The position numbers and the translations under genes were made by a program. Below the pieces are notes generated by a model. The model was not told the DNA's origin, searched no databases, and saw nothing but the letters and a program-made list of their open reading frames with translations. Positions 16,325 to 24,541 of a stretch of DNA of 64,000 bases are shown piece by piece. How positions within the stretch are numbered: position 1 is the stretch's first letter; every line of letters starts with the position of its first letter. Origin of the DNA: Rariglobus sp967755175 (GTDB taxonomy: Bacteria > Verrucomicrobiota > Verrucomicrobiia > Opitutales > Opitutaceae); the NCBI GenBank assembly GCA_967755175.1, contig CBRAFO010000005.1:1-64000 (forward strand), given 5' to 3'.

Positions 16325-16564
16325 ATGCATCTTCTCTATTTTGCCCACGCTCGTCGCATCACCGGACTCTCGGAGGAAACCATCCCAGTCACCGCTGCCC
16401 TCACGTCCGGCGAATTATGGGACCTGCTCGCACAGCGCTACCCCGACATCGCCCCGCTTCGCCCCAGTTCGCGCCTCGCTCGTAACAACGAGTTTTTGCC
16501 CGCAAACGCCCGCATCGAGCCCCATGACGAAATCGCCATCATCCCGCCCGTTTCCGGCGGCTGA
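16325..16564 (+). CDS. moaD: Molybdopterin synthase sulfur-carrier subunit
   Basis: A 79-residue ubiquitin-fold protein ending in the diagnostic Gly-Gly (PPVSGG), which is thiocarboxylated to donate sulfur. The family segments ELWDLLAQRYP and LARNNEFLPANARIEPHDEIAIIPPVSGG are present. Its partner moaE begins 12 nt downstream. It is preceded by a perfect palindrome (16250-16272), so it may head its own transcript. No moeB is visible in the window, so MoaD activation must come from elsewhere. Confidence 0.93.
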   Translation: MHLLYFAHARRITGLSEETIPVTAALTSGELWDLLAQRYPDIAPLRPSSRLARNNEFLPANARIEPHDEIAIIPPVSGG

Positions 16565-16576
16565 TTTTTAAGTTCC

Positions 16577-16960
16577 GTGAATATCGAGATCATCATCAGC
16601 GACGCCCTCATCGTCCCACCTGCGCCCGTCGCCGATCCTCGTGTCGGAGCGCTGGCCGAATTCACCGGCACGGTGCGCGGCGAAGAAAACAGCCACCCGA
16701 TCTCCGCGCTCGTTTACGAAGCTTACCAGCCCATGGCCGAGACCGTCATGCGCCTCCTGCTCACCGAACTTGCCATCGCGCATCCGTGCCTCTCCGTGCG
16801 CGTGCAACACCGCACCGGCATTGTGCGCGTGGGCGAAGCCGCCATCCACATCGCAGTCCAAGCGCGTCACCGCGCCGAAGCGTTCGCGCTCCTCGCCGCA
16901 TTCATGGATCGCCTCAAGCAAGACGTCCCCATCTGGAAAATCGATACGTTGCCCGCATGA
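16577..16960 (+). CDS. moaE: Molybdopterin synthase catalytic subunit
   Basis: A 127-residue MoaE. GALAEFTGTVRGEENSHPISALVYEAYQ is the family signature, followed by VQHRTGIVRVGEAAIHIAVQARHRAEAF and a late KQDVPIWK with the catalytic lysines. It inserts two sulfurs into the cyclic precursor together with MoaD. Translation starts at a GTG (16577), 12 nt after the moaD stop, and the end overlaps moeA in ATGA. Confidence 0.93.
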   Translation: MNIEIIISDALIVPPAPVADPRVGALAEFTGTVRGEENSHPISALVYEAYQPMAETVMRLLLTELAIAHPCLSVRVQHRTGIVRVGEAAIHIAVQARHRAEAFALLAAFMDRLKQDVPIWKIDTLPA

Positions 16961-18141
16961 TCACCGTCGCCGAACTCTGGACGCGCCTCGACGCAATCGC
17001 GCAACCGCTCGCGGGTGAACGCGCCCCCCTCGCGTCCGCCCACGGCCGCATCCTGCGTGAAGCGATTCTCGCGCCCGAAGATCAACCGTCCTTCGACCGC
17101 TCGGCCATTGATGGCTACCTCGTTAATGCGCAGCAGCCCATCGGCACGGTTACGCTGATCGGCAACGTCCAGCCCGGCTCGCCACCACTACTCACCTCGC
17201 CCGTGCCAGGCACAGCGGTGCGTATTCTCACGGGCAGCGCACTGCCCGCTGCCGCCGACGCCGCGCTCATCATGCAGGAGGACACCCGCCTCGGCGCTCC
17301 CGGACAACTCGAACTGTTGCAAGCGCCCTCGACCCGCCACATCCGCCGCCGTGCATCGCAGGCCCGTGCAGGCGACGTCCTGCTTTCACCCGGTCATCCT
17401 CTAAACGCCGGCAGCCTCGCCCTTCTCGCCTCCATCGGCGCGACCGCACCGCTCGTAAACCGTCGCCCCCGCGTCGCCCACCTCGTAACCGGCGGCGAAC
17501 TCGTCGCACCCGATTCCCAACCCGCGGCCGGCCAGATCCGCGATTCCAACTCCACGTTGATCGCAGCGCTCCTCGGCGACGCGGAGGCCGACCTCCGATG
17601 GCAACGCCGCGTGAGCGATTCGCGCACCGCCACTGCCGACGCGTTGGCCGAAGCACTCGCGACGAACGCCGACATCATTCTCATCAGCGGCGGCGCCAGT
17701 GTCGGCGACCACGACCACACCGGTGCGTTGCTCGCCGCCCAAGGCTTCACCATTCACTGCGACAAAGTCGCCAGCCGCCCCGGCAAACCCTTCATTGCCG
17801 CTTCGCGAGATGGGCGTCTCGCCTTCGGTCTGCCGGGCAACCCGCTTTCGCACTTCGTGTGTTTTCACCTCTTCGTAAAACGCGTTATCGCCCGCCTTGC
17901 CGGCACCGCGCCGACTGAGCTCGTGCACGCCATGCTCACGCCAGACGCCGAGCTTCGCTCCGACCCGCGCGAAACGTGGTGGCCCTGCGTCTGGGCCGAC
18001 GAATGCGCGCTCCGCCGCGTGCGTCCATTGCCCTGGCGCGATTCGTCCGACCTCACCGTGCTCGGCGCGGCCGAAGGCCTGCTACGCGTGCCCGCCGTCG
18101 CCGGAGCTGGCGCGGAGGTGGAGGTTCTGCCATGCCGGTAA
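16957..18141 (+). CDS. moeA: Molybdopterin molybdotransferase
   Basis: A 394-residue MoeA that inserts molybdate into adenylylated molybdopterin. Visible motifs are QPSFDRSAIDGYLV near the N-terminus, VRILTGSALPAAADA, IRRRASQARAGDVLL, LLASIGA, and the nucleotide-domain ILISGGASVGDHDHT followed by PGKPFIA and FGLPGNPLSHFVCF. The start overlaps moaE by 4 nt and the end overlaps moaC by 10 nt. The length is typical of the family. Confidence 0.93.
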   Translation: MITVAELWTRLDAIAQPLAGERAPLASAHGRILREAILAPEDQPSFDRSAIDGYLVNAQQPIGTVTLIGNVQPGSPPLLTSPVPGTAVRILTGSALPAAADAALIMQEDTRLGAPGQLELLQAPSTRHIRRRASQARAGDVLLSPGHPLNAGSLALLASIGATAPLVNRRPRVAHLVTGGELVAPDSQPAAGQIRDSNSTLIAALLGDAEADLRWQRRVSDSRTATADALAEALATNADIILISGGASVGDHDHTGALLAAQGFTIHCDKVASRPGKPFIAASRDGRLAFGLPGNPLSHFVCFHLFVKRVIARLAGTAPTELVHAMLTPDAELRSDPRETWWPCVWADECALRRVRPLPWRDSSDLTVLGAAEGLLRVPAVAGAGAEVEVLPCR

Positions 18142-18590
18142 AAATGGAAAAATTTTCCCACCTCGACGACACCGGAACCGCCACGATGGTGGACGTCGGC
18201 GCCAAACCCCCGCAGCTCCGCCGCGCTGTTGCGGCCGGCGAACTCCGTTGTGCGCCCGCCACCATCCGTCTCCTGAAAAAGCAGGCGCTGCCCAAAGGCG
18301 ACGTGCTCGCCTGCGCGCGTATCGCGGGAATCATGGCGGCCAAACGCACCGCCGAGTTGATCCCACTTTGCCATCCGCTCGCGCTCGACAAGGTCTCCGT
18401 GGATTTCGCGGTTAAACGCGACCGCATCCTCATCACCGCCGAGGCCCGCCTCACCGGAAAAACCGGTGTCGAAATGGAAGCCCTCACCGCCGTCTCCGTC
18501 GCCGCGCTCACGCTCTACGACATGATGAAGGCGGTCGATAAGGCCATGGTCATCGGCGAAGTCCGCGTGGTCACCAAGGAAAAGAAATGA
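18132..18590 (+). CDS. moaC: Cyclic pyranopterin monophosphate synthase
   Basis: A 152-residue MoaC, which completes cyclic pyranopterin formation after MoaA. Signature segments are FSHLDDTGTATMVDVGAK, AGIMAAKRTAELIPLCHPL, GVEMEALTAVSVAALTLYDMMKAVDK and the C-terminal lysine-rich tail. The start lies inside the end of moeA (10-nt overlap) and the stop overlaps the mogA-like gene (ATGA). No anomalies are seen. Confidence 0.95.
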   Translation: MPVKMEKFSHLDDTGTATMVDVGAKPPQLRRAVAAGELRCAPATIRLLKKQALPKGDVLACARIAGIMAAKRTAELIPLCHPLALDKVSVDFAVKRDRILITAEARLTGKTGVEMEALTAVSVAALTLYDMMKAVDKAMVIGEVRVVTKEKK

Positions 18591-19060
18591 AGATCGCCCG
18601 CGTCACCCTGAGCGACCGTGCCTCCGCCGGTGTTTACGCCGACTTGAGCGGCCCCGAAATCGAACGCGTTCTCCGGGCCTCCTTCGGAGACGAACCCGTT
18701 ATCATTTCTCGGCTCATTCCCGACGACCGCGCCACCATCGCCGACACCCTTCGATTCCTCTGCGCCGACGAACACTGTGATCTGATCGTCACCACCGGCG
18801 GCACCGGCCCAGCGCCCCGCGATGTCACTCCCGAAGCTACGCGCGAAGTAATTGAACGCGAACTCCCGGGCTTCGGCGAAGCCATGCGCGCAGTGAGCTT
18901 CTCCAAAGTCCCCACGGCGATCCTCTCCCGCGCCACCGCCGGCACGCGCGGCCGCACACTCATCGTGAACCTCCCCGGTAACCCTCGCGCCATCGGCGAA
19001 TGCCTCCCGCCGCTCCTCCCCGCGATCCACGAATGCCTGAAACACCTCAACGGAGGTTAG
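18587..19060 (+). CDS. MogA/MoaB-type molybdopterin adenylyltransferase
   Basis: A 157-residue protein of the MogA/MoaB family. VTLSDRASAGVYADLSGPEI, LIVTTGGTGPAPRDVTPEAT and RTLIVNLPGNPRAIGECL are the binding motifs for molybdopterin and ATP. The product adenylylates molybdopterin before MoeA acts. MogA and MoaB cannot be separated confidently by eye, so no symbol is given. It is translationally coupled to moaC through ATGA. Confidence 0.9.
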   Translation: MKIARVTLSDRASAGVYADLSGPEIERVLRASFGDEPVIISRLIPDDRATIADTLRFLCADEHCDLIVTTGGTGPAPRDVTPEATREVIERELPGFGEAMRAVSFSKVPTAILSRATAGTRGRTLIVNLPGNPRAIGECLPPLLPAIHECLKHLNGG

Positions 19061-19069
19061 CCGCCCGCC

Positions 19070-19100
19070 CTACTCGCTACCCGCTACTCACTACTCGCTA
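19070..19100. repeat. Heptamer tandem repeat (CTACTCG-like), third copy
   Basis: Four and a half 7-nt units (CTACTCG, CTACCCG, CTACTCA, CTACTCG, CTA) lie between the mogA-like stop and the MOSC gene start. All 31 nt are identical to 1952-1982, 17 kb upstream, indicating recent copying or strong constraint. It lies in one of the few non-overlapping gaps of the moa cluster. Confidence 0.8.
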
Positions 19101-19110
19101 TTTCCGCAGA

Positions 19111-19584
19111 ATGATTCGCATCGAGCATCTCTATCTTTCCCCCGGCCACAATTACTTCGGCCATCACGGCCAGCCCGCCGGCGAAAGCACCATCATCGCC
19201 GTGCCCGAAGTCGAATGCGTTGCCGGAAGCGGACTGCGCGGCGACCGGTTCTTCGACTACAAGCCCGACTACAAAGGGCAGATCACCTTTTTCTCCGCCG
19301 AGCTCTACGAAGAGCTTTGCGCCACGCTGCTCGAGCCCTCGGCCCTGCGTCCCGACCCGTCCGTATTCCGCCGCAACGTCATCACGCGAGGCATCGACCT
19401 GAACACGCTCATTGGAAAACAATTCACGTTCCAAGGCGTCACCTTCGAAGGCACCGCCGAGTGTTCGCCGTGTTACTGGATGGACCAAGCCTTCGCGCCC
19501 GGCACCGAGGCGGCACTCAAAGGCCGCGGCGGGCTCCGCGCGAAAATCCTCACCGACGGAGTCCTTCGCATCGGCAACGCTTAA
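19111..19584 (+). CDS. MOSC-domain protein
   Basis: A 157-residue stand-alone MOSC (Moco sulfurase C-terminal) domain. The core cysteine lies in the segment GTAECSPCYWMDQAF, and GLRGDRFFDY and RRNVITRGIDLNTLIGKQF match the family. MOSC proteins bind or transfer the molybdenum cofactor or its sulfur; the physiological partner is unknown. The start follows 10 nt after a heptamer repeat. It is followed by mobA 3 nt later, placing it in the late steps of cofactor handling for NapA and the NasA-like enzyme. Confidence 0.88.
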   Translation: MIRIEHLYLSPGHNYFGHHGQPAGESTIIAVPEVECVAGSGLRGDRFFDYKPDYKGQITFFSAELYEELCATLLEPSALRPDPSVFRRNVITRGIDLNTLIGKQFTFQGVTFEGTAECSPCYWMDQAFAPGTEAALKGRGGLRAKILTDGVLRIGNA

Positions 19585-19587
19585 CCC

Positions 19588-20196
19588 ATGAACTCGGTGC
19601 CCACCCCGTTCCCGATCAGCGGCGCCATCCTCGCCGGCGGACGCTCCTCGCGCATGGGCCGCGACAAGGCGTTTCTCCCGTTCCCCGCCCCCGACGGACC
19701 GCCCCTCATCGCACGCCAAGCCGCCCTACTCCGCAGCGTCGGCGCCGACGACCTCCTCATCTCCGGCCGTCCCAGTGTCGATTACACCACCGCCGTGCCC
19801 GATGCCCACGTAGTCACCGATCCCGTTCCCGACGCCGGGCCCATCGCTGGACTCGCCGCAGTCTTCGCCGCCGCCCGCCACCCCTGGGTGCTGGTCATCG
19901 CGGTCGATCTGCCCCGCCTCACGACCGACTATCTTCAAAAACTCATTACCAGCGGAGCCGGTCGCGTCGGGGTGGTGCCCAGAGGAAGCCAAGGCTACGA
20001 ACCGCTGGTCGCACTGTATCCGCGCTGCCTGTTATCGGAAATCCAGTCGGCGTTGGCCAAGGGAGAGAGCCTGAGCCTGCAAAATCTCATCCACACCGGC
20101 GTAACGCGCTCGCTCCTCAGTCCGCTCCCCATTCTCCCCGGTGAAACGACCGTATTCACAAACTGGAATACGCAGAACGACGTCGCGAGTTCTTAG
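19588..20196 (+). CDS. mobA: Molybdenum cofactor guanylyltransferase
   Basis: A 202-residue nucleotidyltransferase that attaches GMP to Mo-molybdopterin, forming the MGD cofactor required by both molybdoenzymes here. The nucleotide-binding signature is AILAGGRSSRMGRDKAFL. VTDPVPDAGPIAGLAAVFAA and VIAVDLPRL (the usual DxP position) follow, with GSQGYEPLVALYPR near the C-terminus. It is the last gene of the cofactor run; the next gene is convergent. Confidence 0.92.
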   Translation: MNSVPTPFPISGAILAGGRSSRMGRDKAFLPFPAPDGPPLIARQAALLRSVGADDLLISGRPSVDYTTAVPDAHVVTDPVPDAGPIAGLAAVFAAARHPWVLVIAVDLPRLTTDYLQKLITSGAGRVGVVPRGSQGYEPLVALYPRCLLSEIQSALAKGESLSLQNLIHTGVTRSLLSPLPILPGETTVFTNWNTQNDVASS

Positions 20197-20234
20197 CGGT
20201 TCCGTCCCGCCCACCTGACCAACCACGTCGTTAC

Positions 20235-21032
20235 TTACTCGATACCGATTAGGGAGAAGTAAGATTTGATGGTGGACTGATGTTCAGCCGTCACCGCTTC
20301 GGCAGAGAGCAAATCCTCGATCACGGTCTTAAATTTGGCGGACTCTTTGATCATTCGTAGCTGCTGAGGTTCGCGAGGGAACATCCGCTCCGGAGGAATA
20401 CGACCAAGGGTCGATTCGATTCGCTCCAACATGGTATTTACCCCGTAGCTGCCGTATCCACCGTTTTTAAAAGACCACAGCAGCTCCCTTTTCACCTTAT
20501 CATCTTTGGCGTCCCTGATTCGTTTTAAGATTACGAACGGGCCGCCCGACGACACGTAACCGGCAGGATAATACGTTCTCGTGACACGCCGACCGCCGGA
20601 CTCTGTGGTCGTGGTGGTATACGTTACCCCGTAGTAATACGTGTAATAGGGCCAATTGTTGGGATCTTTGACCGCCTGTTTTAATGCGTCGGACAACTGG
20701 CCGAGGCTGAGCATCCCCTCGGCCAACCCCATTCCAAGCGGCTGATCCTTATCCATCGCAACCGCCTTTTCGTAAGCCTGATAGACCTGAGGCTGAGATT
20801 GCTTGAGTGCGGCAAGGTCGATCTTCGACCAGGGAATGGTTATCGCCGAGGAATCGGGATTCAAAAGCGCAACCAATCCGCTCGGCTTGGCATCAAACAA
20901 CGCGGCAAACTCCGCTTCAGTTCCATTGCTGCCCATTATCTTGGTCCCGCCGATCACGGCCAAACTACATAGCTGCAACAGGGCCGCCATGCCTGTGACT
21001 CGTTTCGCAACCCGTAAGAATGCAGCCATCAT
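20235..21032 (-). CDS. Unknown exported protein with Tyr/Thr-rich segment
   Basis: A 265-residue protein I do not recognise. Starting at the ATG at 21032 it opens with a signal-like stretch (MMAAFLRVAKRVTGMAALLQ, continuing hydrophobic to about residue 28); a longer in-frame start at 21104 is possible. The middle contains an unusual Tyr/Thr-rich run (WPYYTYYYGVTYTTTTTESG), then TRTYYPAGYVSSGGPFV. The C-terminal third is charged and helical in appearance. It is a single - strand gene between mobA and rpoD with noticeably lower GC than its neighbours. No enzyme motif is seen; a cell-envelope role is only a guess. Confidence 0.65.
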   Translation of the reverse strand: MMAAFLRVAKRVTGMAALLQLCSLAVIGGTKIMGSNGTEAEFAALFDAKPSGLVALLNPDSSAITIPWSKIDLAALKQSQPQVYQAYEKAVAMDKDQPLGMGLAEGMLSLGQLSDALKQAVKDPNNWPYYTYYYGVTYTTTTTESGGRRVTRTYYPAGYVSSGGPFVILKRIRDAKDDKVKRELLWSFKNGGYGSYGVNTMLERIESTLGRIPPERMFPREPQQLRMIKESAKFKTVIEDLLSAEAVTAEHQSTIKSYFSLIGIE

Positions 21033-21364
21033 GCATCCAGCGTGATAAGCATGAGAATCGACGCCGCAAGAACCAATAGCTGCAAGAGTTACGAATATAA
21101 CCAAGCTGATCGGCGAGCGATAAGTTCGCTTGCTCTCCCGTCAAGGGGGTGAGCCACGATAACCCAGTGAACTCTCCCATTCAGGGGCGATTCGAGCCAA
21201 GTTGGCGCATCCGTTTTTCAGCAAAAAATGCGTCCACCAGTGATAGTTGACTGTTTATCTAGTTGGAACGTTTCCAGCTAAGTTTAGTCTCATTCTAATA
21301 AATCGCCCCCTCGGCGCAGTCGTCGGGAACAGAACTTTTTTAACGCTCAACCCTTCTTACCATC
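21033..21364. other. Non-coding leader region upstream of rpoD
   Basis: About 330 nt, AT-richer than the flanking genes, with no convincing ORF or RNA gene. It must contain the rpoD promoter. TTGACT at 21247-21252 and an AT-rich TCTAATAA at 21294-21301 resemble promoter elements but are not at standard spacing to each other, so no promoter is assigned. Confidence 0.5.
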
Positions 21365-22453
21365 ATGCCCGTAAAATCCAAATCCGTGCGCAAGTTTAGC
21401 GATGCCACCGAAGTCGAGGTTCTCACCCCCGAAGCGCCTGCGATGGCCGTGGCCGAACTCGATGCGCCTCCTTCTTTTTTGGAAAAAGCCGATCCGGCCC
21501 TCGCCCGTGACTATGCTCCGGCTGATCGCAGCAACCTGCAGCTTTATCTCCAAGAGATCGGCAAAACTCCCCTGCTCACCATCGAAGAAGAGGTGAAGCT
21601 CGCTCGCCGCATCCGCAAAGGCGACAAAGCCGCCCGCGATCACATGATCTCGGCCAACCTTCGTCTCGTCGTGAAAATCGCGATGGACTACAAGGACTTT
21701 GGCCTCCCGCTGCTCGACCTCATTTCCGAGGGCAACATCGGTCTGATCAAAGCGGTCGAGCGTTTCGACCCGCGCAAAGGTGGCAAGCTCTCCACTTACG
21801 CCGCGTGGTGGATCAAACAATCCATCAAGCGAGCACTCGCCAACCAATCGAAGACCATCCGCCTGCCCGTGCACTTGGTCGATAAGATCTCCAAGATGCG
21901 CAAAAAGGCCATGGCTCTCACCGAAGAACTCGGTCGTGAGCCCACGGACGAAGAGATCGCCATCGAGCTCCAGGTGCCGACCAGCCGCGTCGCCCACTTG
22001 AAGTCGGTCAGCGTGCGGCCGGCGTCACTCGACGCGCCCATCGGTGACGATGGCGATTCGGGAACGTTCGGTGAGATCGTCGGCGACGACAACGCCACCA
22101 GCCCCTTCGACTCACTGCGCGAGAAGACCCGCAACTCCGATCTGTATGCGATGATCTCATCGCTCGAACCGCGTGAGGCCGAGATCATCAAATACCGCTT
22201 CGGTCTCGATGGTCGCGACGAACTCACGCTCGAAGAAGTCGGTGCGAAGTTCAAGGTGACGCGCGAACGCGTGCGTCAGCTGCAAAACATCGCTCTCTCC
22301 AAGATGCGCAAGGCGATGGCCAGCCACGAGCACCAGCGTTCGGCCGAAGAGATCGAATTAGATGACCAAGTCCGCGCCCGCCACGAAGTCATCCGCGAAT
22401 TCATGACCTCCAAGTCATCGACCGCGTCTTTAGAAGCCGATCAGCGAAATTAA
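21365..22453 (+). CDS. rpoD: Primary-type sigma-70 factor (RpoD/SigA family)
   Basis: A 362-residue sigma factor without the long region 1.1 of E. coli RpoD. Region 1.2 is DRSNLQLYLQEIGKTPLLT; region 2 includes ANLRLVVKIAMDYKDFGLPL, LISEGNIGLIKAVERFD and STYAAWWIKQSIKRA. Region 3 begins RLPVHLVDKISKM; region 4.2 is LTLEEVGAKFKVTRERVRQL, a clear -35-binding helix-turn-helix. The acidic tail after region 4 (EEIELDDQVRARHEV...) is extra. This is probably the housekeeping factor, but a second RpoD/RpoS-like paralogue elsewhere cannot be excluded. It is monocistronic with its own terminator. Confidence 0.85.
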   Translation: MPVKSKSVRKFSDATEVEVLTPEAPAMAVAELDAPPSFLEKADPALARDYAPADRSNLQLYLQEIGKTPLLTIEEEVKLARRIRKGDKAARDHMISANLRLVVKIAMDYKDFGLPLLDLISEGNIGLIKAVERFDPRKGGKLSTYAAWWIKQSIKRALANQSKTIRLPVHLVDKISKMRKKAMALTEELGREPTDEEIAIELQVPTSRVAHLKSVSVRPASLDAPIGDDGDSGTFGEIVGDDNATSPFDSLREKTRNSDLYAMISSLEPREAEIIKYRFGLDGRDELTLEEVGAKFKVTRERVRQLQNIALSKMRKAMASHEHQRSAEEIELDDQVRARHEVIREFMTSKSSTASLEADQRN

Positions 22454-22505
22454 ACACCACCCGCCCGTTCCCCTGTTCCGTCCCGGTTGGGTCGAACAAA
22501 TCGAC

Positions 22506-22537
22506 AGCCGCCCGCCCGAAAGCGAGGCGGCTTTCTT
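22506..22537 (+). terminator. Rho-independent terminator after rpoD
   Basis: A 7-bp stem (AGCCGCC at 22506-22512 with GGCGGCT at 22526-22532) is followed by the T-rich stretch TTCTT, 53 nt after the rpoD stop codon. Confidence 0.75.
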
Positions 22538-22677
22538 ATGCGACAAAAGCCCGGTGCTTATTCCGGAGCGCGCGGACAACACTTACACGCGGCTGGACAA
22601 AGATTTTGTTTGCAGGCCGGAAAAACGGCCGCTTCTTTCCTCAGCCCTGCTCTTCGGAGCGGTGAAAAATGAATCGG

Positions 22678-22754
22678 CGGGACGTAGCTTAGCCTGGTAG
22701 AGCGCTACATTCGGGTTGTAGAGGTCGAGAGTTCGAATCTCTCCGTCCCGACCA
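22678..22754 (+). tRNA. tRNA-Pro (anticodon CGG)
   Basis: The full cloverleaf is readable. The acceptor stem CGGGACG pairs with CGTCCCG, followed by A and encoded CCA (22752-22754). The D arm carries AGCCTGGTAGAG. The anticodon stem CTACA/TGTAG (22705-22709/22717-22721) encloses loop TTCGGGT with anticodon CGG at 22712-22714, reading CCG. The T arm is GAGAGTTCGAATCTCTC. Length is 77 nt. Confidence 0.96.
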
Positions 22755-22884
22755 TTTTTCAAGGGGGACGGGCCAGACGAGAATCGCCAAACCGTTCAAC
22801 CTCCGAACCATTTGCCGCAAGCGGGGTCAACGGGTGGACCACTGCCGATCATCATCGCAAGTAACCTCGACTTACTACGTCACC

Positions 22885-23601
22885 ATGGGCCTCACCATCC
22901 ATTACCGTCTTTGTCCTCAAACGCCGTGCGATCAAGCCGGAGCCCGTCACCTCGTTTTCGAGGCCCGCCGTCGCACCGTGCGCCTGCTAAAACGCCGGGG
23001 ATTCGGGACCGTCTCACCGATTGAGAGCGCTGATCCCGACAACCCTTGGCTGACCCAATCGGTGCTGCGGCGCCAAGGCCCCGATACCTTCGGCTACGCC
23101 GTGCCTCCGATTGAAGGTTGGGCGTTTGCCGTTCATCCCGGACCCGACTGTGAGTCGATCACCTTGGGCTTATGCCGCTATCCCGCATCGATTGTTCACG
23201 ATGCTCGTCGCATGAAGACTCCGCATCCGGGATGGAATCTACAGAGCTTCTGCAAAACCCAATACGCCAGCCTCCACGGGTGGGATGAGTTTTACCGGTG
23301 TCATCGGCTCGTGATCGACGTTCTCCTCATCTGGCAACGTCTCGGCGTGGACGTAAACATCACCGACGAAACCGACTATTGGCCCGGTCGCGATGAGGTC
23401 GCGCTTCGGGAAAATCTAAACCAGATGAACCGCATCGTCGCCGGACTCGGTGGCGCGCTCAAAGACGCAGCCGATGAAGGTGGTCCGACCATCCAATCGC
23501 CGATCTTCGCCCACCCGCAATTTGAACTACTCGAAGCCGAAGGAATGACCGCCCACGGCTCCGCCATCCAGCAAACCGTGGATGCCATCACTCGCGATTA
23601 G
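22885..23601 (+). CDS. Conserved protein of unknown function (MGLTIHY type)
   Basis: A 238-residue soluble protein starting MGLTIHYRL, an opening I associate with a family of uncharacterised bacterial proteins. It has no signal peptide, membrane segment or recognised catalytic motif. Visible features are several Trp/His-rich stretches (PGWNLQSFCKTQYASLHGW, DYWPGRDEVALRENLNQMN). The ATG at 22885 is preferred to the in-frame start at 22834, which would add a Ser/Thr-rich stretch absent from the usual opening. It lies downstream of tRNA-Pro, alone on the + strand, convergent with the MBL gene. Confidence 0.75.
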   Translation: MGLTIHYRLCPQTPCDQAGARHLVFEARRRTVRLLKRRGFGTVSPIESADPDNPWLTQSVLRRQGPDTFGYAVPPIEGWAFAVHPGPDCESITLGLCRYPASIVHDARRMKTPHPGWNLQSFCKTQYASLHGWDEFYRCHRLVIDVLLIWQRLGVDVNITDETDYWPGRDEVALRENLNQMNRIVAGLGGALKDAADEGGPTIQSPIFAHPQFELLEAEGMTAHGSAIQQTVDAITRD

Positions 23602-23612
23602 CCTCGCGCCAG

Positions 23613-24455
23613 CTAGAACACGAACGGATTAAACGTGCGTTCGTTTTGAATCGTAGTGAGCGGCCCGTGCCCAGGCGCGACGGCCGTCTCCGATGGCAAT
23701 TCGAGCAACCGCTTGACGTGTTTTTTGAGACGCTCGCTACAAAAATACGCGCCTCCGATTGAGCCCGCGAACAGGGTGTCGCCTGATATGAGCACCGACC
23801 GGCCTGCGGATACGCCCGCCGCCCGCACCACGTAGCAATTGTGCGCCTCGGCGTGGCCGGGCGTCGCCAACGTCTCGACCTCAAACATCCCGAAAGTTGT
23901 GCGGCTCCCCTCGGTGAGTGCCGTTGCTCCGGGAATCTTCGCGCCCACCGGCCCAAACACCGGCACCGGCCCGAACCGCTCTTGGATGTCGCCCAAGCCC
24001 GCCAAGTGCTCCGTTTCGGGATGTGTGATGAAAACCGCGTCAAGACCCCGTATTCCCGCGGGCCATACACGGCGCAGCGCCGCGGCATCGGCCCCGGTGT
24101 CGAACAGCACTCCGCGTCGCGCCCCGCAATCCGCGACGATGTAGGCGTTGGCCACGCCGATCCCGTGCGGGGTGCGCAAGGGATAGAGGCAGAACGGCAG
24201 TCCGCCGATGGCCGGGAGCGGATACCGCCCCGAAGCCAGTGCGGAGAGCCCGACTTCGTTCAGGCCAAGCTCGGTGGCCAGACGGCGCAGTTCGACGGGC
24301 GTGAAATCATAACGATAATCGAACGCATCATGGATTTTTTCCGATGGCACACCGGCGCGCGTCGCGAGTTCACCCTCGCCCAAGTCAGCGCAACGCATCG
24401 CCTTTTCGAGCACATCGCCGAGCTCGTCTTCCAAAGGTGCGTGTTCGATGACCAT
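23613..24455 (-). CDS. HTH-like plus metallo-beta-lactamase-fold protein with altered metal motif
   Basis: A 280-residue protein (300 if the ATG at 24515 is used). Residues about 10-75 resemble a lambda-repressor-type helical domain (GELATRAGVPSEKIHDAF, LRRLATELGLNEVGL). Residues 85-280 are an MBL fold: LFDTGADAAALRR, THPETEHLAGL, TPGHAEAHNCYVV, ISGDTLFAGSIGG and APGHGPLTT. The usual HxHxDH motif is HPETEH (H145, E147, E149, H150), so two metal ligands are replaced by glutamate, while the later H, D and H are kept. It may be a hydrolase with altered metal site or a regulator using the fold as sensor. It is divergent from pyrE. Confidence 0.82.
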   Translation of the reverse strand: MVIEHAPLEDELGDVLEKAMRCADLGEGELATRAGVPSEKIHDAFDYRYDFTPVELRRLATELGLNEVGLSALASGRYPLPAIGGLPFCLYPLRTPHGIGVANAYIVADCGARRGVLFDTGADAAALRRVWPAGIRGLDAVFITHPETEHLAGLGDIQERFGPVPVFGPVGAKIPGATALTEGSRTTFGMFEVETLATPGHAEAHNCYVVRAAGVSAGRSVLISGDTLFAGSIGGAYFCSERLKKHVKRLLELPSETAVAPGHGPLTTIQNERTFNPFVF

Positions 24456-24541
24456 AAAAACCAAGCTATGCACGCAAACGAGGGGCGCGGCAAAAATGTT
24501 TTTGTTTTTTGGCATCTCCCCGCGCAGCGTCGCCTCTTTCT

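Noticed and set aside
1..20196. Recently acquired nitrate island on a mobile element
   Set aside because: Gene composition matches the surroundings, overlaps are tight, and no transposase, integrase or flanking direct repeats are seen. REP-like elements alone are not evidence of transfer.
22678..23601. tRNA-Pro as integration site of a mobile island
   Set aside because: No second copy of the tRNA 3' end, no integrase and no composition break are seen downstream; the next gene looks like an ordinary conserved unknown.
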